The position numbers and the translations under genes were made by a program. Below the pieces are notes generated by a model, which was not told where the DNA came from, made no database searches, and worked only from the letters and a program-made list of their open reading frames with translations. From Wenyingzhuangia marina (GTDB lineage Bacteria > Bacteroidota > Bacteroidia > Flavobacteriales > Flavobacteriaceae), in the NCBI RefSeq assembly GCF_900130035.1, contig NZ_FQXQ01000004.1, positions 124,001-188,000 on the forward strand: DNA of 64,000 nt, written 5' to 3'. This document shows, piece by piece, positions 17,885 through 27,200 of the stretch. Each line of letters starts with the position of its first letter. Position 1 is the stretch's first letter.

Positions 17885-18865
17885 TTACTTAGTATTTCGA
17901 ATTCGTTGAATTAATTTGTTTACCTCAGGATCTTTTTCTACTTCATCATAAATAGGTTTAACCATATCTGAGAATAAAGTTTTGTCTGGTCTAATAATTT
18001 CAACCCCAGCTTTTTCAACTTCAGTAAGTGCTTCTTCTTCTGCATCTAACCAAAGTTCTCTTTGATATTTAACAGAGTTTTTTACAGCAATTTTTACCCA
18101 TTCTTGTTCTTGTTCAGTTAAAGCATTCCAAAAATGAGTACTTCCAACCAATACATCAGGAACTACAGTGTGTTCATCTAAAGTATAGTGTTTACACACT
18201 TCATAATGTCTAGATAAGTAAAAAGATGGAGGGTTGTTTTCGGCAGCATCCACCACTCCTTGTTGTAAAGAGGTGTATAACTCTCCCCATGAAATAGGGG
18301 TTGGAGAACCTCCAAAACTACGAACCATATTCATAGCACTTACACTTTCCATTACACGTACTTTAAGTCCTTTTAAGTCAGCAGGAGTCCTAATCGCTTT
18401 GTCTTTACTGTAAAAACTTCTACTACCAGCGTCATAATACCCTAAACCTTTTAACCAAAATTTAGTACCATTATCTAGCAATTCTTGACCAATAGGACCA
18501 TCTAATACATCAAAAGAGTGTTGTCTGTCTCTAAATAAATAAGGTAGTCCTAGGACTTTCATCTTTGGAGCAAAGTTTTCTAATACTCCTACAGATACTT
18601 TTGTCATTTCTAGACTTCCTATTTGAAGTAGTTCTAAACATTCTCTTTCGGTTCCTAATTGCTGACTAGGATAAACATTAATTTTTAATGTACCGTTTGA
18701 TAATTTGTACAAATCATCACTCATTTTTAACATAGCAATATGCACTGAGTGTTTGGTATCTAAACCATGAGCTAATTTGATGGTTTTTGTTTTTTTTGTT
18801 AATTCGTTACATCCATATAATAATGGAATGAAACATAAACAATATAAGATTGTTTTAAGTCGCAT
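17885..18865 (-). CDS. TRAP transporter substrate-binding protein (DctP family), lipoprotein
   Basis: The 326-residue protein captures the solute in the periplasm and delivers it to the DctQM permease. A lipoprotein signal (LCFIPLLYGC, lipobox LYGC) suggests membrane anchoring instead of the freely diffusing form common in Proteobacteria. The mature protein has family landmarks: HGLDTKHSVHIAML, YPSQQLGTERE, the LKGLKVRVMESV strand with the arginine that usually binds the substrate carboxylate, and GVVDAAENNPPSF. It is the first gene of the TRAP operon, divergent from kduI. Confidence 0.94.
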   Translation of the reverse strand: MRLKTILYCLCFIPLLYGCNELTKKTKTIKLAHGLDTKHSVHIAMLKMSDDLYKLSNGTLKINVYPSQQLGTERECLELLQIGSLEMTKVSVGVLENFAPKMKVLGLPYLFRDRQHSFDVLDGPIGQELLDNGTKFWLKGLGYYDAGSRSFYSKDKAIRTPADLKGLKVRVMESVSAMNMVRSFGGSPTPISWGELYTSLQQGVVDAAENNPPSFYLSRHYEVCKHYTLDEHTVVPDVLVGSTHFWNALTEQEQEWVKIAVKNSVKYQRELWLDAEEEALTEVEKAGVEIIRPDKTLFSDMVKPIYDEVEKDPEVNKLIQRIRNTK

Positions 18866-19057
18866 GAGTTTTGTCTTATTTGGGATTTTAATGATGATTT
18901 TAAGTAAATTAAGTTTTAAATAAAGGTGTTAAGGTAATGTTATTTATATTATATTTTTATATGTGTCAATGCTCTTTTTTCTGATGTATGTGTAAAATTT
19001 AGAAGAAAAAATTATTGAATTATTAGAGTTCAAGCAAATGTATAATTTTATATTCAT

Positions 19058-19075
19058 AATACAATCGATTGTATT
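19058..19075. promoter_or_regulatory. Perfect 18-bp palindrome, probable LacI-family operator
   Basis: AATACAATCGATTGTATT is its own reverse complement. It lies in the region divergent between dctP and kduI, has the central ATCGAT typical of LacI-family operators, and covers the TTG that sits 19 bp upstream of the kduI -7-like element. Binding would block the kduI promoter and may also affect the TRAP operon. Confidence 0.75.
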
Positions 19076-19098
19076 GTGTTTTTTTTTTACTACATTTA
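19069..19098 (+). promoter_or_regulatory. Candidate kduI promoter (TTG-N19-TACATTTA)
   Basis: TTG at 19069-19071 and TACATTTA at 19091-19098 (one base from TAnnTTTG) are spaced by 19 bp, 29 bp ahead of the kduI ATG. The -33 half overlaps the palindromic operator, consistent with repression by the LacI-family protein. Confidence 0.5.
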
Positions 19099-19127
19099 CC
19101 TAGAATAAAAACTAATATAATATAAGT

Positions 19128-19970
19128 ATGAAACATAATATCGAGACTAGATATGCAGCTTCCCCAAGAGAAGTAAAACAGATGGATACTCAGCAATTAA
19201 GAGAGGAATTCTTAATCGAAGATTTATTTACTGAGGATCAAGTTAAATTGGTGTATTCTCATTATGATAGATATATTACTGGGGGAGTTTTACCGGTAAA
19301 TAAGGCTATTATATTAGAAACAATAGATCAATTAAAATCTTCTTATTTTTTAGAGAGAAGAGAATTAGGAGTTATTAATGTAGGTGAAGCTGGAACTGTA
19401 AGTGTTGATGGTAAAGTATATGAGTTAGGACATAAAGAAGCTTTGTATGTAGGAAGAGGGAATAAAGAAATTATTTTCTCTAGTAATTCTTCTTCTAATC
19501 CTGCAATATTTTATATCAACTCAACACCTGCTCATAAAGAATATCCTACTAAAAAAATAGGTTTAGATGATGTTGAGGTAGTTGAGTTAGGAACAGCAGA
19601 AACTTGTAATGCAAGAACCATTCGTAAATATATAGTGAACAGTGTGGTTGATGTTTGCCAGTTACAAATGGGAATGACTACTTTAAAATCAGGAAGTGTA
19701 TGGAATACCATGCCAGCACATGTACACGATAGAAGAATGGAGGTTTATTTTTATTTAGATGTACCACAAGATCAAGCAGTATCTCATTTTATGGGAGAGC
19801 CTACAGAAACAAGACATGTCTGGATGGCTAATCATCAAGCAATTATTTCTCCACCATGGTCAATTCACTCAGGAGCAGGAACTTCATCATACACATTTAT
19901 TTGGGGTATGGCTGGTGAAAATTTAGACTATGGAGATATGGATATGTGTGCAATAAATGAATTAAGATAA
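19128..19970 (+). CDS. kduI: 5-dehydro-4-deoxy-D-glucuronate isomerase
   Basis: The 280-residue cupin-fold enzyme interconverts 5-dehydro-4-deoxy-D-glucuronate (from unsaturated uronates released by polysaccharide lyases) and 3-deoxy-D-glycero-2,5-hexodiulosonate. Zinc ligands are seen in MPAHVHDRRMEVYFYL (two histidines and a glutamate) and in PPWSIHSGAGT (third histidine). The C-terminus IWGMAGENLDYGDMD is characteristic. Length matches E. coli KduI (278 aa). It heads a kduI-kduD-DUF4861 operon and is separated from kduD by 17 bp. Confidence 0.97.
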   Translation: MKHNIETRYAASPREVKQMDTQQLREEFLIEDLFTEDQVKLVYSHYDRYITGGVLPVNKAIILETIDQLKSSYFLERRELGVINVGEAGTVSVDGKVYELGHKEALYVGRGNKEIIFSSNSSSNPAIFYINSTPAHKEYPTKKIGLDDVEVVELGTAETCNARTIRKYIVNSVVDVCQLQMGMTTLKSGSVWNTMPAHVHDRRMEVYFYLDVPQDQAVSHFMGEPTETRHVWMANHQAIISPPWSIHSGAGTSSYTFIWGMAGENLDYGDMDMCAINELR

Positions 19971-19987
19971 CCTATAATAATAAAGAC

Positions 19988-20782
19988 ATGTCAACAAAAT
20001 TATTCGACCTAACAGGAAAAGTTGCTCTTATTACAGGGGCAACTCATGGTTTAGGAATGGCCATGGCTACTGGTTTAGGAATGGCTGGAGCAACGGTGGT
20101 AGTTAACGGAAATTCGTCGCAAGAAAAATTAGACAAAGCTGTAGCTACTTATAAAGAGTTAGGAATTAATGCCTATGGTTATTTATTTGATGTTACTAAC
20201 GAAAAACAAGTAATAGATAGTATTGATAAAATTCAATCTGAGGTAGGGAATATTGATATTTTAATTAATAACGCAGGTATTATTAAAAGAACGCCATTGG
20301 TTGAAATGGAAGTGGCTGATTTTAAACAAGTAATAGATGTAGATTTGGTTTCTCCATTTATTGTTTCTAAAGCTGTTGTTAAAGGAATGATTGAGAGAAG
20401 AAGCGGAAAAATCATTAATATTTGTTCAATGATGAGTGAATTGGGAAGAAATTCTGTAGGAGCTTATGCAGCAGCAAAAGGTGGTTTAAAAATGCTTACT
20501 CAAAACATGGCTACAGAATGGGCAAAGTTTAATATTCAGACCAATGGAATTGGACCAGGATATTTTGCTACAAGCCAGACTGCACCTATTAGAGTAGATG
20601 GAAATCCTTTTAACGATTTTATTGTTAGTAGAACACCGGCAGGTGTTTGGGGAGATCCAGATGATTTACAAGGAGCTGCTATTTTCTTAAGTTCTAATGC
20701 TAGTAATTTTGTAAATGGTCAGGTACTTTATGTTGATGGAGGAATTTTAGCAACCATTGGAAAACCATCAAACGAAGATTAA
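19988..20782 (+). CDS. kduD: 2-dehydro-3-deoxy-D-gluconate 5-dehydrogenase (SDR family)
   Basis: The 264-residue short-chain dehydrogenase reduces 3-deoxy-D-glycero-2,5-hexodiulosonate to 2-keto-3-deoxygluconate using NAD(P)H. It shows the cofactor motif TGATHGLGMAMA near residue 17, the NNAG motif (ILINNAGII) and the catalytic Ser...Tyr-x3-Lys (ICSMMSELG, then VGAYAAAKGG). A GQVLYVDGGILAT C-terminus is typical. Substrate specificity is inferred from the adjacent kduI, since SDR enzymes are otherwise hard to separate. Confidence 0.93.
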   Translation: MSTKLFDLTGKVALITGATHGLGMAMATGLGMAGATVVVNGNSSQEKLDKAVATYKELGINAYGYLFDVTNEKQVIDSIDKIQSEVGNIDILINNAGIIKRTPLVEMEVADFKQVIDVDLVSPFIVSKAVVKGMIERRSGKIINICSMMSELGRNSVGAYAAAKGGLKMLTQNMATEWAKFNIQTNGIGPGYFATSQTAPIRVDGNPFNDFIVSRTPAGVWGDPDDLQGAAIFLSSNASNFVNGQVLYVDGGILATIGKPSNED

Positions 20783-20798
20783 TCAACAAAACGTAAAC

Positions 20799-21968
20799 AT
20801 GAAACCCCTATTCAATATTATAGCATCAGCAATGTTGTTTACCTTATTATCTTGTACAAATACAAGAACTTTTTTTGTACAGAATATGATAGATAAAGAA
20901 CGTTCTTTTGAAACGGTAACGTTAACCAAACAGTTTTTAGAGGTTGATAAGTTAGAAGGCTTAGGTATTAAAAATACTGAAACCAATGAGTACGAAATTT
21001 CTCAGTTAATAGATGTTGATGGTGATGGAATTATGGATGAGATTATTTTTCAGCCTAACATTACATCATATGGTAGAACGACATATAAAGTGGTAAGTAT
21101 GTCAAAAAAAGAACAGCCTAAGGCTGAAGATTTGTGTTATTCTAGATTTGTTCCAGAGCGTACCGATGATTATACTTGGGAAAACGACAAAGTTGCTTTT
21201 AGAGTATACGGACCAACAGCTCAAAGATTAACAGAAGAGAACAAACCAAATGGGACGTTATCTAGTGGGATTGATGCATGGTTAAAACGAGTAAGTTATC
21301 CTATCATTAATAAATGGTATAAAGAAACACTTGTTGATAAGACCGGAAGCTATCATGAGGATACAGGTGAAGGGTTGGATAATTTTCATGTAGGATCAAG
21401 TAGAGGAGTAGGAGGAAGTTCTGTAAAAGTTAATGATGAGTATTATCTTTCAAAAAACTATACTGAATGGAGAACGATTACTACAGGTCCATTAAGAACT
21501 TCTTTTTATTTAAAATATGCGGATTGGAAAGCAGGTGATAACAATATTAGTCAATACAAAGTAATCACTTTAGATAGAGGAAGTAATTTGTCTAAAATTG
21601 AAGATTATATTACCGGGACGGATGTTGTTTCAGTAGGACTAACTTTACACAAACAAGAAGGAGTTGTATATGGTGATAAAGCCAAAGGATGGATCAGTTA
21701 TTGGGAGCCTTTAGATGATTCTGAAATTGGAACTGCTGTAGTTGCCACAGGTGATTCTTTTATTAACAACAATACTTATATTGTAGATAATAAAGATTTG
21801 TGTAATGCATTTGTAGATTTAAAAGTAACAAATAACAAAGCTGTTTACTATTCAGGTTTTGGATGGAAAAAAGCAGGTGAATTTAAAACTAAAGAAGATT
21901 GGTATCGTTATTTAAGTGATTTTAAAACCAAAATAGACAATCCTTTGATTGTTAAAAGAGTCAAATAA
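20799..21968 (+). CDS. DUF4861 family lipoprotein
   Basis: The protein is about 389 residues from the ATG at 20799. This start gives a clean lipoprotein signal (MKPLFNIIASAMLFTLLSC), while the longer frame would overlap kduD. The mature part matches my memory of DUF4861: the IDVDGDGIMDEIIFQPN strand, WENDKVAFRVYGP, SGIDAWLKRVSYPIINKWY, and the HEDTGEGLDNFHVGSSRGVGG segment rich in conserved His, Asp and Gly. DUF4861 proteins recur in uronate-related polysaccharide loci of Bacteroidota. Their activity is not something I can state from sequence, though the fold and conserved acidic/histidine residues suggest a glycan-active protein. Confidence 0.8.
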   Translation: MKPLFNIIASAMLFTLLSCTNTRTFFVQNMIDKERSFETVTLTKQFLEVDKLEGLGIKNTETNEYEISQLIDVDGDGIMDEIIFQPNITSYGRTTYKVVSMSKKEQPKAEDLCYSRFVPERTDDYTWENDKVAFRVYGPTAQRLTEENKPNGTLSSGIDAWLKRVSYPIINKWYKETLVDKTGSYHEDTGEGLDNFHVGSSRGVGGSSVKVNDEYYLSKNYTEWRTITTGPLRTSFYLKYADWKAGDNNISQYKVITLDRGSNLSKIEDYITGTDVVSVGLTLHKQEGVVYGDKAKGWISYWEPLDDSEIGTAVVATGDSFINNNTYIVDNKDLCNAFVDLKVTNNKAVYYSGFGWKKAGEFKTKEDWYRYLSDFKTKIDNPLIVKRVK

Positions 21969-21997
21969 AAATGATGTTAAACATTTTTTAGATTTAC

Positions 21998-22033
21998 AAA
22001 AAAAGAGGATGCGATAATCATCCTCTTTTTTTT
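21998..22033. terminator. Bidirectional terminator between DUF4861 and ROK genes
   Basis: A 12-bp stem (AAAAAGAGGATG with CATCCTCTTTTT) with a seven-base loop and flanking A and T tracts ends two convergent genes. The stem repeats that of the terminator at 14971-15000. Confidence 0.9.
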
Positions 22034-22940
22034 ATTCATCTTTTTTAAAGCAAAGAGCGGCTGCTCCAATTATACCAGCATCATTTCCTAATGTAGCCAA
22101 TCTAATATCTAAATCTTCAAGGTAATAATCAGGAAGCCTTTTTTTAAGGGCTTTATTCATGTTCTTTTTAACAATTTTATAGGCTTTGCTTACACCACCA
22201 CCAATAAAAATAGTTTTAACATCAAGAATTCTAATGGTAGAAACGATGGTTTCTCCTAAAATAACACCTACTTTTTTAAAAACATCTACGGCTACAGGAT
22301 CTTCATCGGTAGCAGCTATTACAATATCTTTTGCTGTTAAATTTTTTGCAATTAAATTGGTTTTGTTTCCTTTTTTAATTTTTTTCAATGCCATTTCAAC
22401 CAAAGCTTTTTTACCCATATTTTCTTCTGCCGTTTTTCCATTAGAAGAAATAATATGACCAGCTTCCATGGCGTTTCCATTTCCACCTTTAAAAATTTTG
22501 CCATTTAGCACAGCTGCTCCTCCAAGACCTGTTCCTAGAGTCATAAAAATAAAGTTTTTAGGAACTTTGGTTTTTGCAAAATGTAACTCTCCAATAGCAG
22601 CAGCATTAGCATCATTCTCTAGAAAAAATGAAATTTCAGGATATTTTTTTTCAAGAATAGAAATTAAAGGGGTGTTGTTAAATTCAGGAATGTTTATCAT
22701 GAATACCGTTGATAATCTGTCTTTAGAAATCATACCTGGTACTGCAATTCCAACTCTTTTAATATGCGGATGATTTTTTAGTTCTTGTCCAATAATTTTG
22801 ACAAATTCATTTATAAAATCACCACTTTGTTGTAATATAGAAGTTGGATATTTTTCCTTTTTTAGTAAATCTCCTTTTTTGTTCACAACTCCAATTTTTA
22901 TATTGGTACCACCGACATCAATTCCTAGGTATTCTTCCAT
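22032..22940 (-). CDS. ROK family sugar kinase-like protein
   Basis: The 302-residue cytoplasmic protein has the actin-like ATPase fold of ROK kinases: the N-terminal phosphate-1 motif GIDVGGTNIKIGVV, the sugar-binding LENDANAAAIGE with the catalytic aspartate, the GTGLGGAAVLNGKIFKGG loop and EAGHI, whose histidine normally binds zinc. The canonical CxCGxxGC zinc motif that should follow is absent (GHIISSNGKTAEEN). It may phosphorylate glucose, N-acetylhexosamine or a uronate-derived sugar; neighbours on both sides make each possible. It lies convergent to the uronate operon and divergent from the transketolase gene. Confidence 0.85.
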   Translation of the reverse strand: MEEYLGIDVGGTNIKIGVVNKKGDLLKKEKYPTSILQQSGDFINEFVKIIGQELKNHPHIKRVGIAVPGMISKDRLSTVFMINIPEFNNTPLISILEKKYPEISFFLENDANAAAIGELHFAKTKVPKNFIFMTLGTGLGGAAVLNGKIFKGGNGNAMEAGHIISSNGKTAEENMGKKALVEMALKKIKKGNKTNLIAKNLTAKDIVIAATDEDPVAVDVFKKVGVILGETIVSTIRILDVKTIFIGGGVSKAYKIVKKNMNKALKKRLPDYYLEDLDIRLATLGNDAGIIGAAALCFKKDE

Positions 22941-23102
22941 ACTGCTTTGTTTTTATCAATTAAAATAGGGCTATTTGAGTAAATATAAGTAAAATCTGTT
23001 TTTTATAAAGCTTTGTAGATGGATTATGTGGTTTAAATCTGAATCATTTTGCTATCAAATACATTTTTTGATGAAATATCACTGATTTACAATTCAAAAT
23101 AA

Positions 23103-23133
23103 TTTGTCCTACATAAATAAAACTGTATTTTTG
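23103..23133 (+). promoter_or_regulatory. Promoter of the transketolase N-half gene (TTTG-N19-TATTTTTG)
   Basis: TTTG at 23103-23106 and TATTTTTG at 23126-23133 match both Bacteroidota consensus boxes exactly with 19-bp spacing. The ATG follows 19 bp downstream. Confidence 0.8.
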
Positions 23134-23152
23134 CCGCACTAAATTAAATAAA

Positions 23153-24001
23153 ATGGCAAGTATTCAAGAGCTAAAAGATTTTACACAACAAGTAAGAAGA
23201 GATATTTTACGTATGGTTCATGCTGTAAATTCAGGGCATCCAGGAGGATCATTAGGGTGTGCAGAATATATTACAGTGTTGTATCAGGAAATTATGAAGC
23301 ACAATGCTGAAGAATTTGATATGGATGGAAAAGATCAAGATTTATTCTTTTTATCTAATGGACATATCTCTCCAGTATTTTATAGTGTATTATCTCGTAG
23401 TGGATATTTTCCAGTTTCTGAGTTAGCAACTTTCCGTTTGTTAGATTCAAGATTACAAGGACACCCAACTACTCACGAAGGTTTAGAAGGAATTCGTATT
23501 GCTTCGGGGTCTTTAGGACAAGGAATGAGTGTTGCTCTTGGGGCTGCACAAGCTAAAAAATTAAACGGAGATACTCGTTTGGTTTATAGTTTACATGGTG
23601 ATGGTGAGTTACAAGAAGGTCAAAACTGGGAAGCTATAATGTATGCTGCTGCTAAAAAAGTAGATAATTATATTGCTGCAGTTGATGTTAATTTAAAACA
23701 AATTGATGGTACCACTGATGAGGTATTGCCAATGGGATCTATTAAAGCTAAGTTTGAAGCTTTTGGATGGGAAGTTTTAGAAGTTAAAGAAGGAAATGAT
23801 ATTGAGGCAATTATTGCTGGAGTTAAAAAAGCTCAATCTTTAACAGGAAATGGAAAACCAGTGTGTATTTTATTATATACAGAAATGGGTAATGGTGTTG
23901 ATTTTATGATGCATACACATGCTTGGCATGGTAAAGCTCCTAATGATGAGCAATTAGAAAATGCATTGTCTCAAAACCCTGCAACTTTAGGAGATTATTA
24001 A
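23153..24001 (+). CDS. Transketolase, N-terminal (thiamine diphosphate-binding) half
   Basis: The 282-residue protein is the N-terminal subunit of a split transketolase, which moves two-carbon units in the pentose phosphate pathway. It holds the ThDP-pyrophosphate domain: HAVNSGHPGGSLGCAE near residue 25, the ASGSLGQGMSVALGAA segment and the metal/ThDP motif HGDGELQEGQNWEA, ending near EMGNGVDFM. The C-terminal (Pyr plus C) partner of about 315 residues normally sits directly downstream in Flavobacteriia but is not found here. A terminator and then the regulator gene follow. Activity would require a partner encoded elsewhere. Confidence 0.92.
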   Translation: MASIQELKDFTQQVRRDILRMVHAVNSGHPGGSLGCAEYITVLYQEIMKHNAEEFDMDGKDQDLFFLSNGHISPVFYSVLSRSGYFPVSELATFRLLDSRLQGHPTTHEGLEGIRIASGSLGQGMSVALGAAQAKKLNGDTRLVYSLHGDGELQEGQNWEAIMYAAAKKVDNYIAAVDVNLKQIDGTTDEVLPMGSIKAKFEAFGWEVLEVKEGNDIEAIIAGVKKAQSLTGNGKPVCILLYTEMGNGVDFMMHTHAWHGKAPNDEQLENALSQNPATLGDY

Positions 24002-24033
24002 GAAGATATTCTTAGTTCTAAAATATTAGTTTT

Positions 24034-24064
24034 AAAAGCGTTGTAGCAATACAGCGCTTTTTTT
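24034..24064 (+). terminator. Terminator after the transketolase N-half gene
   Basis: A 12-bp stem (AAAAGCGTTGTA with TACAGCGCTTTT, one G-U pair) closed by a GCAA tetraloop and followed by T residues confirms that the transcript ends without a C-terminal transketolase gene. Confidence 0.88.
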
Positions 24065-24259
24065 ATGGATAAACTTAAGAGAATAAAAGAGATAGTTGTT
24101 TTTTTATAATAAATAACAATAATATTAGATACTTTTATATGATTAGTAGTGATAATAATTTTATAGTTAGAGTATTAGAGTAATCATATATTAATTGATT
24201 AGTACATATCATTACTGTTTTAATGACTATCGGCTTTGGTGTTTAATTTTTGTTGTTTG

Positions 24260-27200
24260 TTAAGTTTCATTTAAATAGTTGTTTTCTTCTCTATATTTAG
24301 AAGGTGTTTTTCCAAATTTCTTTTTAAAACTAGTACTAAAGTATTTAGCATTTTGAAAACCAACAAGTAACGAAATTTCTACGATAGATTTTTTTGTATG
24401 GATAAGCATCTGAGATGCTTTGTTTAACCTAACTGTTAGTATTAAATTATTGATACTCATATTTGTAATATTAGCCATTTTGTTGTATATGAGTGACTTA
24501 CTCATTCCTAATTCTTTAGAGAATTTAGTAACATTAAAGTCAATGTCGTCTATATGTTTTTCAATAATTGCAATGGTTTGTTCATAAAATTTTTCGTCAG
24601 ATGTATTAATTGTTTCAGAGTCTATAGGAATTTCTAAGTTATTAATAACTTTATTGTTAAGTCTAACCTTTTTATGCAGTAGATTATTGATGATAGATTT
24701 TAAAAGATTTAATGAAAAAGGTTTTTCGAGATAAACATCTGCTCCAGTATTGTATCCTTCTACTTTTTCTTCATTAAGGGTTTTAGCAGTTAATAAGACA
24801 ATAGGAAGGTCACAAGTTTTAATGTTTTCTTTTAATTGTTTACATAATTCCATCCCATCCATTAAAGGCATGGTAACATCTGTAACAACTAAATGTATTT
24901 TTTCTTTTTCAATAATTTCCATTGCCTGTAACCCATTTTCTGCAGTTTTTATAATATATGAGTTGGATAGATTTTTATATAAGTAGTCTCTTAAGTCTGT
25001 TTGGTCTTCTACAATTAATATGATTTTGTTTTTTAATTTTATATCATAAAAAGTATCATTTTTAATTGTTTTGTTTTCTATTAAAATAGCTTTGTTTTCT
25101 TTATTGAGTTCAACTAAGTCTTTTTTATTAAAGTGTTTATTTCCTAAGTGAAAAGTAACTTTAAAGGTGCTACCATTTTTTAATGAACTATCAACTTTTA
25201 TATATCCTTTATGGGCATTTACAAAACTTTTACATAGTGCTAATCCAATTCCAGAACCACCTATGTGATTTTTCGATTGATAAAATCTTTCAAAAATGTA
25301 AGGTAAATCTTCTGAAGAAATGCCTTGTCCAAAGTCTTGGATCGTAATGTTAACATGTTTTTTAGTAGAGCATATTTTTAAGACAATTTCTCCATTTGTA
25401 TCACTATATTTAAAAGCATTAGATAATAGATTATAAAAAATAGTCTCTACCATATACTTATCAAACCAAAGAGGAAGTTTATCTATTTCGCTGATAAATT
25501 TAAGTTTAATATTTTTACTCATAGAAAACTCTTCAAAACTCCCAACAAGTTCTTTAAGAAAATGAATAATATCTTCCTGTGCAATTTGTATATCAGGTTC
25601 TTTAAATTGTGTTTTTCTAAAATCAATTCCTCTATTGATTAATCTGTTTATTCTTGATGCATTTTTTTGAATTAGACGTAAATTATTTTTTATACTTTGA
25701 CTAGTGGTTTGTTGAATGAGTGTTTCAACGGGACTTAATATTAAACTTAAAGGAGTACGGATTTCATGTGATAAATTGGTGAAAAATTGTAATTGTTGTT
25801 CATCTAATTCTTTTTGATCTTTTAGTGATTTTTTTTCAAATTCAAATTCTCTCTTTAATCGTTCTCTATTTAAAATAGCTTTGTTTATAGTGAATAAGGC
25901 GATAATCATTAGTATAATTATTAAAGCTTTAAACCATAAAGTTTGCCACCATGCAGGTAAAATATTAATATCTATTGAAGCATAAGAATTTTTCCATAAG
26001 CCAGATAAACTAGAAGCCTTTACTTTTAGAGTATAAGTTCCTGGTTCTAAATTCATGAAAGTTAAAGATCTTTCTCTGGTGGTACTCCATTCATTATTAT
26101 AGCCTTCAAGTTTATAAGAAAACTGTATGTTATTTGTGTATTTTAAATTAAATGAAGTAAAGCCTATGGTAAATACTTTTTGTTGATGATTTAGGGTTAT
26201 TAGCTTTGAATTTTCTATTGGACCATTTATAATTTTACTTTCGTTAGGATCTAAATTTTTATGGTTTACAGATAATTTAGTAAAAACAACATTATTGACT
26301 TTTGTTTTTGTTTTTATGCTATCTGGATGGAACATTAAAAGTCCTTTTTCACCTCCAAAAATTAAACGACCATTGGCTAATTTTAAAGACTTTAAGCTTT
26401 TAAAAGAATTGTCTATAAAACCATCTTTGTAAGAGTAATTTGTGAAAGTTTTTGTTTTTATATTAAAAGAGGAGATTCCTTGAGAGGTTCCTAACCACAA
26501 CTGATTATGTTTATAATTTGATATTGAGTTGATGTTTTCATTTAATAATCCAGATTCTGTTCCATATAATTGGCTATTATTGGTTTTAGTATTATAGAAA
26601 ATTAGTCCTTTATTTGTAGCGAGCCAATATTCGTTTTGATTAAATTTAGAAATACCATTTACTTTTTGTCCTGTATGTAAAAGCTCTTTAAACTTTTTGT
26701 TTGAATGTTGATAAAAGCCCACATAATTACCAAATAAAGTGGTGTCTTCTGATCGTTTCTCAAAACACAAAGCTCTTATGTTATTGTCTTGAAAACTTAT
26801 ATCTGGTTTTATAAAAGCATTTTTGGGTATAGCTAAACATTTAATTATTTTATTTCCACCAATCCAAAATGTATTATTGGTTTTTTCTATAAAGGTGATT
26901 TTTGAATCTAAGTTTAATTTGTTGTTGATGTATTTTTGATTTACAATTTTATGGTTAGAAACATCATAAGTGCTAACACCATTTTTATAAGTTCCTAGTA
27001 TTAATGTATTATTGTTTATTTCGTTGATACTGGTAATTGTTTTTATTGTTTTATCGTAAAAAACAAACTTTAACATATTGTTCTCAAACTTATATAAACC
27101 TTTACCATCAGAACCTACCCAAATTCTGTTTGACGAGTCTAAAAATAAAGAGGTGATAGGGATGTTGAATTTTTGATTGTTTTCTGTAATAATTAATTTA

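Noticed and set aside
24001-24259. Remnant of the C-terminal transketolase gene
   Set aside because: All frames in this gap are short and show no transketolase motifs; a terminator occupies the expected start.
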